Positions 28,198-40,179 of a stretch of 60,000 nucleotides of DNA are shown here, one piece after another. Position numbers and translations under genes: made by a program. This DNA is from Anaeromyces robustus (Eukaryota > Neocallimastigomycota > Neocallimastigomycetes > Neocallimastigales > Neocallimastigaceae): the NCBI GenBank assembly GCA_002104895.1, contig MCFG01000181.1, positions 1 to 60,000 on the forward strand, read 5' to 3'. The notes beneath the pieces were generated by a model. That model was not told where the DNA came from. It was given only the letters and a program-made list of their open reading frames with translations, and did not search any database. How positions within the stretch are numbered: the stretch's first letter is position 1; each line of letters opens with the position of its first letter.

Positions 28198-28929
28198 TTT
28201 TAATAATCATTAGTTATCTTATTACTTTTCAGCAACTTATTATTCATAAAAAAAAAATAGAAAAAAAAATTAAACTGGAATAACTTAAGCCTTATAAAAT
28301 AATATTAGTATATTGGATAGAATAGAAAAAAAAAAGTCCATGTAATGCTTCATTTTTTTTTTAAAAAAAAAAAAAAAATTAATAAAGTTTAATTTATATA
28401 AAACTCATATATAATAATAATAATAATAATATTAGTAATAAACATTTTACATTTTACATAATAATTCTTAATTTAAATTTTATGAAAACAAAAATAAAAA
28501 AATAAAAAATAAAGATAAAAAAATATAAAAATTATTTATATTATTTCGTATTACAATATGTAATACTGGACATTTACTTTATTCTAAAAAAAGGTATAGA
28601 ACAAATAATATAAATATTTAATGAATTGAATAAACTTTTTATTACTTATATATATATATAAACATTAATTGAAAAATATCAAAAATATGAATTACATCAT
28701 AAATATATTGTATTAAACTTTTAATACATTTATATATTTATTAAATTTTATTATTTTTGATGTTATTCCACTTTATATATAAATTATCAATATAAAAATT
28801 ATATATTATAATTAAAAAAAAATTTGTAGGTATATAATATTTAATATTCATTATTTAAATTATTAAAAAAAGAAAATTATTATTTTTAAATACATTTTAT
28901 TTAATATATATATATATATATCAAAATTT

Positions 28930-29886
28930 TTAACAGTTATATCCTCTAGCAAGTTCTTCAACAATTTTTTTACATGGATCAATTGATTTAATTAATGGAG
29001 CAAGACAGCTTACTGAAATAACACCAGCATCAAGATTACCTTTAAGCATTCCTTCATAGAAACTACCAGTGGTAGGATTAAAGTTACCTTTTTTATTCGC
29101 TTCTACACCATCTCTACCAATTTTATGAGGGGTAGTTCTATATCTTGCTTCACCATCAAGAATAGTGTATAATAGATAATCATCAGGATGAGTAGATAAA
29201 ATATCTTTTTTTGTAATGTCAGAAGCAGGACATTCATTAGATAAAATAAATCTAGTTCCTGCAAATGCTCCTTCAGCACCAGCAAGAGCTGAAATTTTTG
29301 CCATTTTTTCATTTACAATACCACCAGCAGCAAGAATTGGAACTTTAACAGCTTCAGAAAGTAAAGACACAATAGATGTTGTACCAGTACTATAACTTGG
29401 CATTGTACCACCTTCATCACAACCTGTAGCAACAATTATATCTGCACCAGCTTCTTCAGCTTTAATGGCTCCTCTTACAGTAGGATTTAATTCTCTTGTA
29501 ATGAGGGTAAAACCTTCATTTTTCAATTCTCTTATATTATCTTGTTCCGTTGGTCCAACATACACTATATTTTTAACGTTTTCTTCTTTACAGAGTTCAA
29601 TAATAGCACTCGAAAATCCAAATGGATCTATAGCTTTAGGAAAAGTATTAACTGCAAATGGTTTATCCGTAAGTTCTCTTATTTTACGAATAGATTTCCT
29701 CATTGCTTCTTTAGTTTCACTTACTGTTTTTAATGGTTTGGATAAACCACCATTTACACCTAAAACACCAAGACCTCCAGCATTAGAAACAGCAGCTACA
29801 AGTTCTGGTGAAGTTATCCATGCTAATGGAGCTTGGATTACAGGTTTTTGAATTTTAAGAATTTGACATACCCTATTTGTTGACAT
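28930..29886 (-). CDS. Nitronate monooxygenase / 2-nitropropane dioxygenase-like FMN oxidoreductase
   Basis: A single 318-residue frame. It is a TIM-barrel flavoprotein of the NPD/FabK superfamily: QKPVIQAPLAWITSPELVAA at the N-terminus, SNAGGLGVLG (34-43) and LAAGGIV-x(9)-LAGAEGAFAGTRF for FMN phosphate binding. Nitronate monooxygenases and FabK enoyl reductases normally carry a His in the AGGH motif; here the site reads CDEGGT (156-161), so the usual catalytic His is missing. This suggests another flavin oxidoreductase activity in the family, substrate unknown. No introns, compact length and bacterial-like sequence in an intron-rich neighbourhood hint at acquisition from bacteria. No organelle targeting sequence is evident. 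Confidence 0.85.
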   Translation of the reverse strand: MSTNRVCQILKIQKPVIQAPLAWITSPELVAAVSNAGGLGVLGVNGGLSKPLKTVSETKEAMRKSIRKIRELTDKPFAVNTFPKAIDPFGFSSAIIELCKEENVKNIVYVGPTEQDNIRELKNEGFTLITRELNPTVRGAIKAEEAGADIIVATGCDEGGTMPSYSTGTTSIVSLLSEAVKVPILAAGGIVNEKMAKISALAGAEGAFAGTRFILSNECPASDITKKDILSTHPDDYLLYTILDGEARYRTTPHKIGRDGVEANKKGNFNPTTGSFYEGMLKGNLDAGVISVSCLAPLIKSIDPCKKIVEELARGYNC

Positions 29887-30052
29887 TTTGAAATGACTGA
29901 AACAAATGTTTTTAATATTCTATTATTATATTTTTTTTTTTTTTATTTGATAATAATAATTTTTTTTTTATTTTTTTTGTTTTATATATATTATATTATA
30001 ATGTTATTATAATTAAAATATTATAATATTTTTTTTAAATTAAAATAAAAAA

Positions 30053-30090
<38 letters not shown>

Positions 30091-31581
30091 CAACAGTTTT
30101 CATTTTTATAGTTTTTTTTTTTTTTTTAATTATATATTTAATTTAAATTAATGTATTAACTTTAAAAAATATTAATATTATACATATTAGTATATATTAG
30201 TAAAAAATTAATAAAAATTGAAAAATAAGAGGATATTTTTTATTTTTTTCCGCCGCTTTCTTTGGCAATTTAAATCTTTGGCAATTTAAATTTATTATTA
30301 TTAAATTTTAAAACAAAAAAAAAAAAAGAAAAAAATAATAATAAATAATAATAATAATAATAATAATATATTTTATGCTTAATTTACATATTTTATAATA
30401 AAGAGAATTGTAATTTCTATTTGAATAAGAGTATTCTTTTTTTACATTATAATCAGTAATTCTTAAAAAAAAAATAAAAAAATAAATAAATAAATAAATA
30501 AATAAATAAAAGTCTCTTTTTTAATTAATTATTTTTCTAGATTTCTTATATTTTAGTCATAAATATATATATTATAATTGTAATGCTATGCTAAGAGGCT
30601 AAGTCCATATTCATATAAAATAATGACTGTATATATTAAAAATGACTAATTGTTTAATGAATAAAAAATATTATTGTAAATATTATGGTTAACTTTAAAT
30701 TTACTACTATTATATCTCCAATTCATATATTTCATATATTGTATTTACTAAGCAAAATTGGAAATTGGATAAAAAATTTAAATTAAATTAAATATTTACT
30801 ACTTTAAAAATATTTGTGAATATATCTAATAAGTTGTTACACAATAATTTCATATCAATTTTTTTTAATACTTGTTATATTATTTTATGTTATGTAAAAA
30901 AAAAAAAAAAAAATTCATGTTTTTATAATAATACTTCTAACATAGAATATATAATTTTATTATTTTGTTTTTATTTGATTTTATTTATTTTTTTAAGTTT
31001 TTTATTTTAATATATATATATATAAAAATTTACAGATATTATTAAATTAATAATTTTTTTTTTTTTTTTATTCTTTTTTAATAATTAATATTAGTATGGT
31101 TTATTACTATAGTTTAACATATATATTTATATATATATTATATTTTAATTTTTATAAATATTTCATTATTTTAATTTGCAAAACATTTATTAATAAAAAA
31201 TATTATTTTTTCTTATTTTTAATATTAGAATTTATGAAATTTGAATTAATTTCAATGATTTCATTTACTATTTGTTTCACTACTTAATTGATATGAAATT
31301 CTTAATCTTAGTTTAATTGAAACCTTTTATTTAATACTTGATTTATATTATAATAGTCAATATTTTTATGAAAAAAAAAATAATCAAAAATAAATTACTT
31401 TTTTTTTATTAGTTTTAAAAAATTTTATATCAAAAAAAAAAAATTATATTAATAATAAAATAAATAAATATATATATGCTTCTTATTTTTTTTTTTTTTT
31501 TTTTTTTTTTTGAAAGTAAAAATAAAATAGATAGAATATATATGCTTCTTTTTTTTTTTTTTTTGAAGGTGAAAACAAAAT
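29887..31581. other. Intergenic region 5' of the flavoenzyme gene
   Basis: About 1.7 kb. It has an A-run of about 30 bases at 30058-30088, a small G/C-containing island TTCCGCCGCTTTCTTTGGC at 30249-30267 that runs into a 16-bp tandem repeat, and (TAAA)n at about 30481-30509. A stretch at 30815-31290 has open frames of Phe/Ile/Tyr only, which I do not accept as genes. Confidence 0.5.
30260..30291. repeat. 16-bp perfect tandem repeat
   Basis: CTTTGGCAATTTAAAT occurs twice in succession, 374-405 bases upstream of the flavoenzyme start codon, next to a CCGCCGC motif that stands out in this AT-rich DNA. It could be a regulatory element. Confidence 0.6.
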
Positions 31582-34440
31582 TTATGATATATTAATATTA
31601 TTAGTAGAATATACAATATCAATCCATTCTATATATTTATTTCTAAATAGGTATATATAAATACAACAAATAATACAAAAGATAAAAGCAAAACTAATAA
31701 ATATTTTTTGTATAAAAGTATTATTGACTTTTTGTTTTTGTTTCTCTTCTTGATTACAATTAGTATGAATTTTATAAGTAGTATTATTATTAATAGTAGT
31801 TGAGGAAGGTGTTTTATTTTTAGGTATACATGTAATAACTTTTACTGGTTTTTTAAAATTTAATACTTTCTTTTGATATGAACTTTTATTAGAACTATTA
31901 CTTTTTGTATCACTTATAGTAGTAGATGAAGTAGTACTTTTATTTATTTTTTGTTTATTAAATTGTTCATGTTTTTTATTACTATATATTAATTGTTGTT
32001 TAATATATTTAAATTCATTATATATTTGCCTTATTTTTTTATTTATTAGTATATAATTTTTCTTATTTTTATCTGATATTAATTCTTCAATATTTATCAT
32101 TTTAGAATCAATATCACCATTTTTCTCTAATATTAAATTTTTATTTAAATTATTTTGATCATTTTGTAATGTATATAGTAATGAATAAAGTATATCAATT
32201 TGAGAATTAATAGTTTCTTTTTCTTTTAATGGTAAGGAAAATGCCTTTTTCAATATTTTTGTATTAGAATCATCATCATCTTTTAATACTTCATTGCGAT
32301 AAATCATATTATCAATAATATTAAATTTCAATTCTTCTTTTTCCTTATTTGATTCATTATTATTTACTATTTCCAATCTATCATTTAGTTTTATGTCTTC
32401 ATCTTTATTTTGACTTTGATTTGGATTTGGACTAAGATTTTGACCATGATCATGATCATGACTTTGATTTGGATTTGGATCTTGATCTTGATCATGATCT
32501 TGATTTCTGTTTTGTTCTTTTATCATATCTTTAATTTTTTGTTCCTCCATGAATATTTCAAAATTATTACTAGAAGAAGATTGACTAATTTTATTTATTG
32601 ATTGAATATTATTTAAAGAATTTGAATTTTTAGGGGTATCTATATTTATATCTTCATTAGAAGATTCAATAGTTCTTAATTCACCTTTACTTTTCTTTAT
32701 ACTATTTCTTCTAATAATAATATCTTTAATATTATCTATTTCATTAATAATAGAATTCATTTGTACCGATTCAATATCAGTTCTACTCCAATGAGTTATG
32801 GTATTATCTTATTAATAAATAATATATTTATACATATATAAATATAATTATATAAATGAATAATTAATTAATTAATTAATTATTATTATGATTATGTAAA
32901 TATATTTAATACATATAAATATCAAATATCATAATTTATTTTGTATCTTGAAAAAAAAAAAAAAAAAAAATACTAAATTTAATAATTATAATAAATAAAT
33001 AAACAAATATATATATATATATGAAATATAAAAAAAAATTTATTTTTTAAAAAATTTACTATTAACATCATCAGTTCCTTCTCCTTCATCTTCCTCTCCT
33101 TCTTTTTCATCTTCATTTCCATTTTTTTCATTATCAATATATTTGAAAATAGTATTATCTACAATGTTATTATTATCAATATTTTTATCATGTAAATCTC
33201 CAAGAGAAACAGGTTGATTGGAAACTGTATCAATTATTGAATTAATAAATTTATTTGTAGAACTTTCTGATGAAGGTACAGAATTTTCATCTGAAAATGA
33301 TAAAGGATTTTTTTTTAAATTTTCATTATTTATATTTTGAATGATCATATTTTTAATCATTTTTTCATTATTTTGTTGACGATTTATGAAATCATTATTA
33401 CTAAATTTTAATATATCTCTTTTTAAATCTCTTTTTAAACTTAATTCAATTTCTTTTTTCATTCTTCTTCCTTCTTTAAAACCTATTCCTTTATATCTTG
33501 ATCTTCTTCTAGAATAATTTATTGAAGGAGTTATAAGACAACTATTAACTATAATATCATTATTTTTTACAGGTACTGAACGATCTGAAGTTTGTGAAGC
33601 TAAATTAAGAAGTGAATCTAATGAATCATAACTTTTGGAACCTGATCTAATTTTAGATTGTATCATTTTATTATTATTATTAATATTATTTATATCAGAA
33701 TTTTTATTATTTTGAATATTTCGAAAACTATTTTCTCTACTTTCAAATTTTGGGTATATTTTTTGTACAGGTTCATTTTTATCATATACTGGTAGAATAA
33801 AATTATTTTTGTTAATATTATCATTATTATTGTTTATATGGTTACTAATGTTATTGTTATTATTATTATTGGTGTTATCGTTATTGCTGTTATTATTATT
33901 ATTGTTGTTGCCGTTGTCATTATTATTATCATTATTATTGGTGGTATTATTATTATTGTTATTATACATTAAATGAATATGATCAAGAGATCTTGAATAT
34001 CTTAATTTACTATGTATAAAATCATTTTTATCTGTCATAATAATATCATCATTTTCATTTATAGATGGTAAAGAACATAATTTATTAAAAGTTTCTTTTG
34101 AATTTAATGATTGTTCTTGATGAAAAATTTCACTATTATGATTTTTTAAAATAACAAATTCATCATCATTTAAACTAATATTTTCAATATTAAGAGTTGA
34201 TTTAGAACATTTCATTAATTCTTGTTTAATAAACATTTCATGTAATCTTTCAAATGTATAACTTGATAATCTTACATCTTTAAAGACAAATGGTGTTGCA
34301 ATAGATGAAGTCATAGATAAATGTCTCATAGGATGTTCATATTTTTTTATAATATTTCTAATGCAATGATGTTTATCAAATTCTTCTGTAACACTATTAT
34401 CACTTTCACTTCCACTATCACTTTTATTATCCATGTTCAT
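31582..34440 (-). CDS. Unknown low-complexity protein with C-terminal membrane anchor
   Basis: Two exons, 34440-33060 and 32807-31582, splice in phase 1 (AATA|GTAAAT ... AATAAG|ATAAT) into 868 residues; the downstream ATG at 32760 is internal. The N-terminal ~130 residues look folded (DKHHCIRNIIKKYEHPMRH, SSYTFERLHEMFIKQELMK). Then come Asn tracts, Ser/Arg-rich parts, an Asp-Gln/Asn-Pro/His-Asp repeat stretch and a short coiled coil. One hydrophobic segment (IFISFAFIFCIICCIYIYL) lies 20 residues from the C-terminus, so the protein is probably tail-anchored with its bulk in the cytosol, in the ER, nuclear envelope or an organelle membrane. A KASH-like role is conceivable, but no KASH motif is clear. 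I do not recognise the family. Confidence 0.75.
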
Positions 34441-34687
34441 TCTTTCTATTTTTTTTTTCTTTTAGCTTTTATGTTGTATCTTTATTGGTTTAATATATAT
34501 TTTATTTTATATATATTTATTTTTTATTATAGAATTTCAAACTTAACACTTGTTTTAATATATATATATACAAATATATATTGTGATTCTTTTGATTATT
34601 ATTATTTGTTATGACTTATTTCTTTAGTTATGATATATTCTACTATACTTTACAAATATTAAAAGATTATATAAAAAAGGACTATAT

Positions 34688-34736
34688 AAACATTTTATTT
34701 AAACATTTTATTTAAACATTTTATTTAAACATTTTA
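34688..34736. repeat. 13-bp x ~4 tandem repeat
   Basis: AAACATTTTATTT is repeated head to tail, three full copies and most of a fourth, about 250 bases upstream of the tail-anchored gene. Confidence 0.8.
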
Positions 34737-35455
34737 TCTATATTTTAATCATAATCTTTTTAAACGAAAAAGAAAAAGATAAAAAAAGTTAAAATATATT
34801 CAATGATATTAAAAATGTTAAAATATTTAATTATGTTTAAAATAAAAAAGAAAAAAAGAAAAAAAGAAAAAAGAAAAGAAAAAAAAAGAATTATTTTAAT
34901 TATTGTAAAAAAAAAATAATAATAATAAAATATAAGATAAAATAAAGTTTTTAAATGTAAGACATATTGCTTAATTAATTAAAAGTATGATTCATTTGAT
35001 TAATTGTATATATCTAAATATTTCATTATTATTAAATTTTATATTAATAAAAAAAAAACTTTAAACTTTATTTAATAAAAACATTGAATATTTTACAAAT
35101 CAAAATTAAATATTCATTTCCTTTTCAAAATTCATCATTATTATATAATTTATAATTAAATCAAATGTTATAGTACATTTGAAAATATATCTTTTTTTAT
35201 TAAATATATTTCTATTCATAATATTTCATTCTTAAATATTAAAAAAATCGTTACAGTTCTTATTTAAACATATACATCTAAAATAAAATATTATGAAAAA
35301 AAAACTAACAAAAGATTAAAATAGAAATTTTATATATAATTAAACCTTTAATTATTTACCTAAATTTTAATAAATAAAAGTATTCAATAAAGAAGTAATA
35401 AATAATACTTGTATACATTTAATCATATTTATAATTTCTATTTTTTTTTTTTTAA

Positions 35456-35650
35456 AAGTACATAATTTGTACATCAACTTTATTAAGTTTAAATATTAAT
35501 ATACATGAATCTAATAAAAAAAAACCACAAAATAAAAATAAAAACAAAAATGATACTAACAAAAAAAAAAAAAAAAAAAAAAAAAAACAGATAAACGTTA
35601 TAGATAATAATGAATAATACTAGAGGGTAGAAATGTATTATGTAAAAACA
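35456..35650. repeat. Dispersed repeat, copy B
   Basis: Degenerate counterpart of 10121-10275 (see that entry for shared landmarks). On the minus strand it follows directly after the stop of the coding-like remnant at 35692-35910, so it may be the 3' non-coding end of the same element. Confidence 0.6.
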
Positions 35651-35691
35651 ATAAATCCATACTAGCCCTTAAATTCTACATAGTGAATTAA

Positions 35692-35910
35692 AGTAAAATG
35701 GATCTATCCTATTCCACTTGGATCATTATTAGGATCGGCATTTGCCCTACTAGGCTGTCCTACTGTGTTATCAGCATTGACATTTCTTGGAGAGGTCGGT
35801 TTTGGAAATTTATTGAACAATACATGTTGTCTTTTACAGACAACAGGCATATCATTGTTAATAGTTTTAACAATGATTACTCTACTATTAAAATTATTAT
35901 CAATATTAAC
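35692..35910 (-). pseudogene. Coding-like remnant attached to the dispersed repeat
   Basis: The minus strand reads on through DMPVVCKRQHVLFNKFPKP, TSPRNVNADNTVGQPSRANA and DPNNDPSGIG to a TAG. The amino-acid mix and the local rise in G+C are those of real protein, unlike the flanks. A further frame upstream (about 35936-36085, with CPDYCPFLFLEEPNYKVLV) may be an earlier part in another frame. I do not recognise the protein; a transposon or retroelement C-terminus is the simplest idea, given the repeated 3' flank. The plus-strand frame through the same bases is judged a shadow. Confidence 0.4.
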
Positions 35911-36812
35911 TAATTATAAAATGATTAACGAAAACGAATAATTAATTTTATAAACAGAATTACGGTTTTACTAAATAATATACTAAACAAAAATTTAAAT
36001 TCAAGATATTCAATAACCAATACTTTATAATTTGGTTCCTCCAAAAACAAAAAAGGACAATAATCAGGACAAAGAATAAATGTTTTTTTTTTTTTTTTTA
36101 AATATATTAAATTAAAGATATTTATAATAAAAAGGACAATCTGTATTATTATTACTATTACTTTTCAATCAATATATAATTAACAATATATTATCAATCA
36201 ACATCATAAATTTAAATTAATTATTTGATTTTTTATTATTTATTAATTTTTTTTTTATTTTTTTTTTAAAAAAAAAATAATTAATTTTTTGTTTAGATTC
36301 TTTTTTTTTTTTTTTTTTTTTTAATTATTATTTATTTATTTTATTTTATTTTTATATTTTTTTTTATTGTTTTTATATTATATATGTGTTTTATTATTTT
36401 ATTTGTTGTATTATCCCTCTTTTTTAAATAATGTAATTTTTTTATTTTATTTTTGTATTTGTTTTTTGTTTTTTTTTTTTAGTTTTGTTATTAATTTTGT
36501 TATTAATTTTTTTTTGTTTTGTTATTAAATGTATTTTTTTTTTTTTTTACTAATTCATTGTATATTTTATATTAATTAGTATTATTATATTTTCCTCTAT
36601 TATTTCATCAAATTAATTTTTTTTTAAAAAAAAAATATATTAATTTATAAAAATTTAATAAAATTCAATGATATATAATTTTTTTTTGTTTTGAATAAAA
36701 AATAAATTTAAAAAATCAAAAAAAAAATTTATATATATTTTTTTTCTTATTTTTTAAAATTATCCTCTAAATTATTATTATTATTTTAATTTAATTTTTT
36801 TTATTAATTAAT

Positions 36813-39618
36813 CTAATCCAAAAGAGCTCTGAATTGTTCTTCCATTTCCTTTTGTAATTTAGCGTATCTTTCCTTAATAACTTCTTCACCATCAGCTGGA
36901 TCTTCGAATTTCATGGAAGAAAGCTTGTAAATAACATCGGACATATTGTCACGAATCTTGTTCCAAGTAATTTGGTTGGAAGAAGCTTCAACAGCATGAA
37001 TAGATTGGTCGTAGAAGTACATCATGTTACGGAGCATACCGACAGTCTTGTAGAATGGACAGTATCTATCGTAAGTAGAGTAACCGTTTTGTTGAAGGAA
37101 ATCATCCTTAATAATTCTGGCAACTTCTAAGGTAATCTTATCAGCTTCAGCAAGAGCAGACTTACCGACTAATTGGACAATTTCAGATAAATCTTCTTCT
37201 TGTTGAAGAATTTCTCTGGCCTTAGTTCTAAGACTAATGAAATCTGGATCGAAGGATTCGTAGAATGGTTCTAAAGCCTTAGTGTACTTAGAGTAACTAA
37301 GATTCCAGTTAACAGATGGGAAGTGCTTACGTTGAGCAAGTTTCTTATCTAAAGCCCAGAATACTTGTACAATAGAAAGGGTAGAGACAGTAACGGTATC
37401 AGAGAAATCACCACCTGGTGGAGATACGGCACCGACAATAGAGACAGAACCGTTACGGTTTGGTGAACCAATGGTAGTAACCTTACCAGCTCTTTCGTAG
37501 AAGGAAGCAAGACGGGCACCAAGATAAGCTGGGTAACCAGAATCAGCAGGCATTTCAGCTAAACGACCTGAAATTTCACGAAGAGCTTCAGCCCAACGAG
37601 AAGTAGAATCAGCCATCATAGCGACATCACGACCTTGATCACGGAAGTATTCAGAAAGAGTAATACCAGTGTAAATAGAAGCTTCACGAGCAGCGACAGG
37701 CATGTTAGAAGTGTTAGCGACTAAAGTAGTACGCTTCATAATTGGTTCTTCACGACCATCAACAGTAAGAGTTAATTCTGGGAATTCCATAAGTACTTCA
37801 GCCATTTCGTTACCACGTTCACCACAACCGACGTAAACAATAATATCAGAGTTAGAGTATTTAGAAAGAGATTGGGAAATGACAGTTTTACCACAACCGA
37901 AAGCACCTGGAATAGCAGTAGTACCACCTAAAACACATGGGAAAAGAGCATCAAGAACACGTTGACCAGTTAATAATGGGTAGTCAGCAGCTAACTTTTC
38001 AGCACATGGACGTGGAGTACGGACAGGCCATAATTGCATCATAGTGAACTTAGACTTTTCACCTTCGAATTCGGTTTCAAGAACAACATCTTCTAAGGTG
38101 TAGGAACCCTTTGGAGCAATGTAAGTAATAGTACCACAAGCCTTTGGTGGAAGCATAATGTAGTGGGTAATTAAACTGTTTTCAGCAACCTTACCGTAAA
38201 TATCACCACCAGTAATGTGATCACCAACCTTGAAGTTTTGTGGTTCAAAGTCCCAAGCAACCTTCTTATCTAAGGATGGAGTGTTGATACCACGTGGAAG
38301 GTAAATAGACTTAGAGATTTCGTGAATACCCTAATAATAATTATATAATTATATTATTATTTGTACATTTATATATTATTAATATCTCTTATTCCTTTAA
38401 TATATATCTTTATTTAATATTCTATATATATCTTATAAAATTTTCAAAAATAGATTTTTTATATTTTTATATTTTTATATTTTTAAAATATTTTTAAAAA
38501 TTTACCTTTAATGGACGTTGAATACCATCGAAAATGTTTTCACATAAACCTGGACCTAATTCTACAGAAAGTGGTTTACCGGTCTTTAATACTGGATCAC
38601 CAACGGTTAAACCGGCTATATTTATTTATTTTAAATAAATAATAAATTTTATTAATATATATTTATTATTTATTAAATTTAAAAAAATCAAGAATTAAAC
38701 TTTATTTCAATAAAATTTTAATATAAAAATAAACTTACAAGTTTCTTCGTATACTTGAATAGTGGCCTTATCACCTTCAATTCTAATAACTTCACCGACT
38801 AATTCCTTGTAACCGACACGGACCTTTATTATTTTTATTAAACAAAATTATTAAATATTAATAATCTATCTTGTTTATTATATTATTTAATATTTTTTAT
38901 ATTTATTTATTATTACTCACCAATTCGTACATAGCTGAACCAGTCATGTTTTCAGCAGTAACGACTATTTTAATTTTAAGATTATTTTAAATATTAACAT
39001 GTTATTTATTATATTACCGAATTATTTTTTAAATTATTTATTATATAAATATTTTTGATATATACCAGGACCAGATACGGCGTAAATTTGACCGTATTGT
39101 GATTCCTTTTCAGCATCAGCTATTTTTGGTAAGAAATCTTTAGCGTTATCAAGAGCTCCAGCCTTTATTATATTTAATAAAATAAATATTATTTATTGTT
39201 AATATACCATTATTTCGAATTAAAATTATTTTCTTTTTTATTTATAATTTATTGAAATTAATTTTCATTTAAAAATATTATCGATTATTTATTTTAATCA
39301 ATAAATAATTGTCATCAGATTCTTTTTTAAAAAAAATAGATTTTAATTGTTTATTTTTTGATTTTGTTTTCATTCCAGATTATTCAATATTACACTTTTA
39401 CTGTTATTTTTATTATTTATAAATATGTTTATTTTGAAAATATATAATTTATTGATCTATAAAATAATAATCTTTTTTTTCTATTTTTATTTTTTTTTTG
39501 TTTATTTATTTTGTTCATTTATTTATATTGACATAATATTATATAATTCTTCGATAATTGCTTTTTATATTCTTATTTAAAATAAACAAAAGTTTTAGTT
39601 ATTTAAAATTCTTACCAT
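36813..39618 (-). CDS. VMA1: V-type H+-ATPase catalytic subunit A
   Basis: Six minus-strand exons (39618-39616, 39162-39066, 38964-38921, 38823-38739, 38615-38506, 38330-36813) give 618 residues, the usual length. The first coding exon is just the ATG, directly followed by GTAAGAA. The protein hydrolyses ATP in the V1 sector to drive proton pumping into vacuoles and other acidic compartments. Landmarks are the N-terminal beta-barrel ([17 protein letters not shown]), a non-homologous region, Walker A GAFGCGKT (255-262), and the [18 protein letters not shown] and [19 protein letters not shown] blocks. The Walker region runs without interruption, so the intein of baker's yeast VMA1 is absent. 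Codons are richer in C and G at third positions than in neighbouring genes (AAG, GTC, ACC), as expected of a highly expressed gene. Confidence 0.97.
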
Positions 39619-40148
39619 TATTATTTATTTAATTTTTAATTTATATTTCTTAAAATAATAATTTAAATTAAGATGGATGGAATTTTATTATTAAAAAAAA
39701 ATTAAAAATTTTCTAAAAAAAAAAAAAAAAATAAAATATATTTATTTTATTAGTTAAGTTGTATTCCCTTCAATAATATTAATTTTAATAAAAATTTAAT
39801 ATTAAATGATATGATAATAAAAAAAAATTTTTTTTTTCTATACATTTATTTAATAATATAATAAAATTTTTCTATGATGATTTAATAATCTTTAATAATG
39901 ATTTGTATATGATTTTTTTTTGATTATTGTATTTATTTAATTATTTAATATATTAATATTATAAAAAAATAAGATTGGATTTATATTCTATTTAAATATT
40001 TAATTTATTAATATTTATTCATTTATTATTTATATTATTTTTATTAATTAATTAATTAATTATCCATTTATTTATTTATATTATTTTGTTAGTTATCGAA
40101 TATTTTTCTTTTATTATATACAAAATATATATAATTTATTTATTTATC

Positions 40149-40179
<31 letters not shown>

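Larger units (their letters stand above)
34441..36812. other. Intergenic region with a dispersed element
   Basis: About 2.4 kb between the 3' end of V-ATPase subunit A and the 5' end of the tail-anchored gene. It holds a 13-bp x 4 repeat, the better copy of a dispersed repeat and a coding-like minus-strand remnant. From about 36,240 to 36,812 it is nearly pure T-rich 3' flank. Confidence 0.6.

Noticed and set aside
29465-29851. 128-residue plus-strand frame opposite the flavoenzyme gene
   Set aside because: Antisense shadow of a well-supported minus-strand gene.
30816-31287. Two 63-64 residue plus-strand frames
   Set aside because: Composition is almost only Phe, Ile, Tyr, Leu and Asn, as expected from A/T-rich noise; no domain or conserved block.
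32410-32601. Plus-strand frame rich in Met, Ile and Trp
   Set aside because: Antisense of the Asp/Gln/Asn repeat in the tail-anchored protein.
35698-35913. Plus-strand frame starting MDLSYSTW
   Set aside because: The opposite strand has the more protein-like reading, with a clean stop beside the repeat; the plus frame was judged a shadow.
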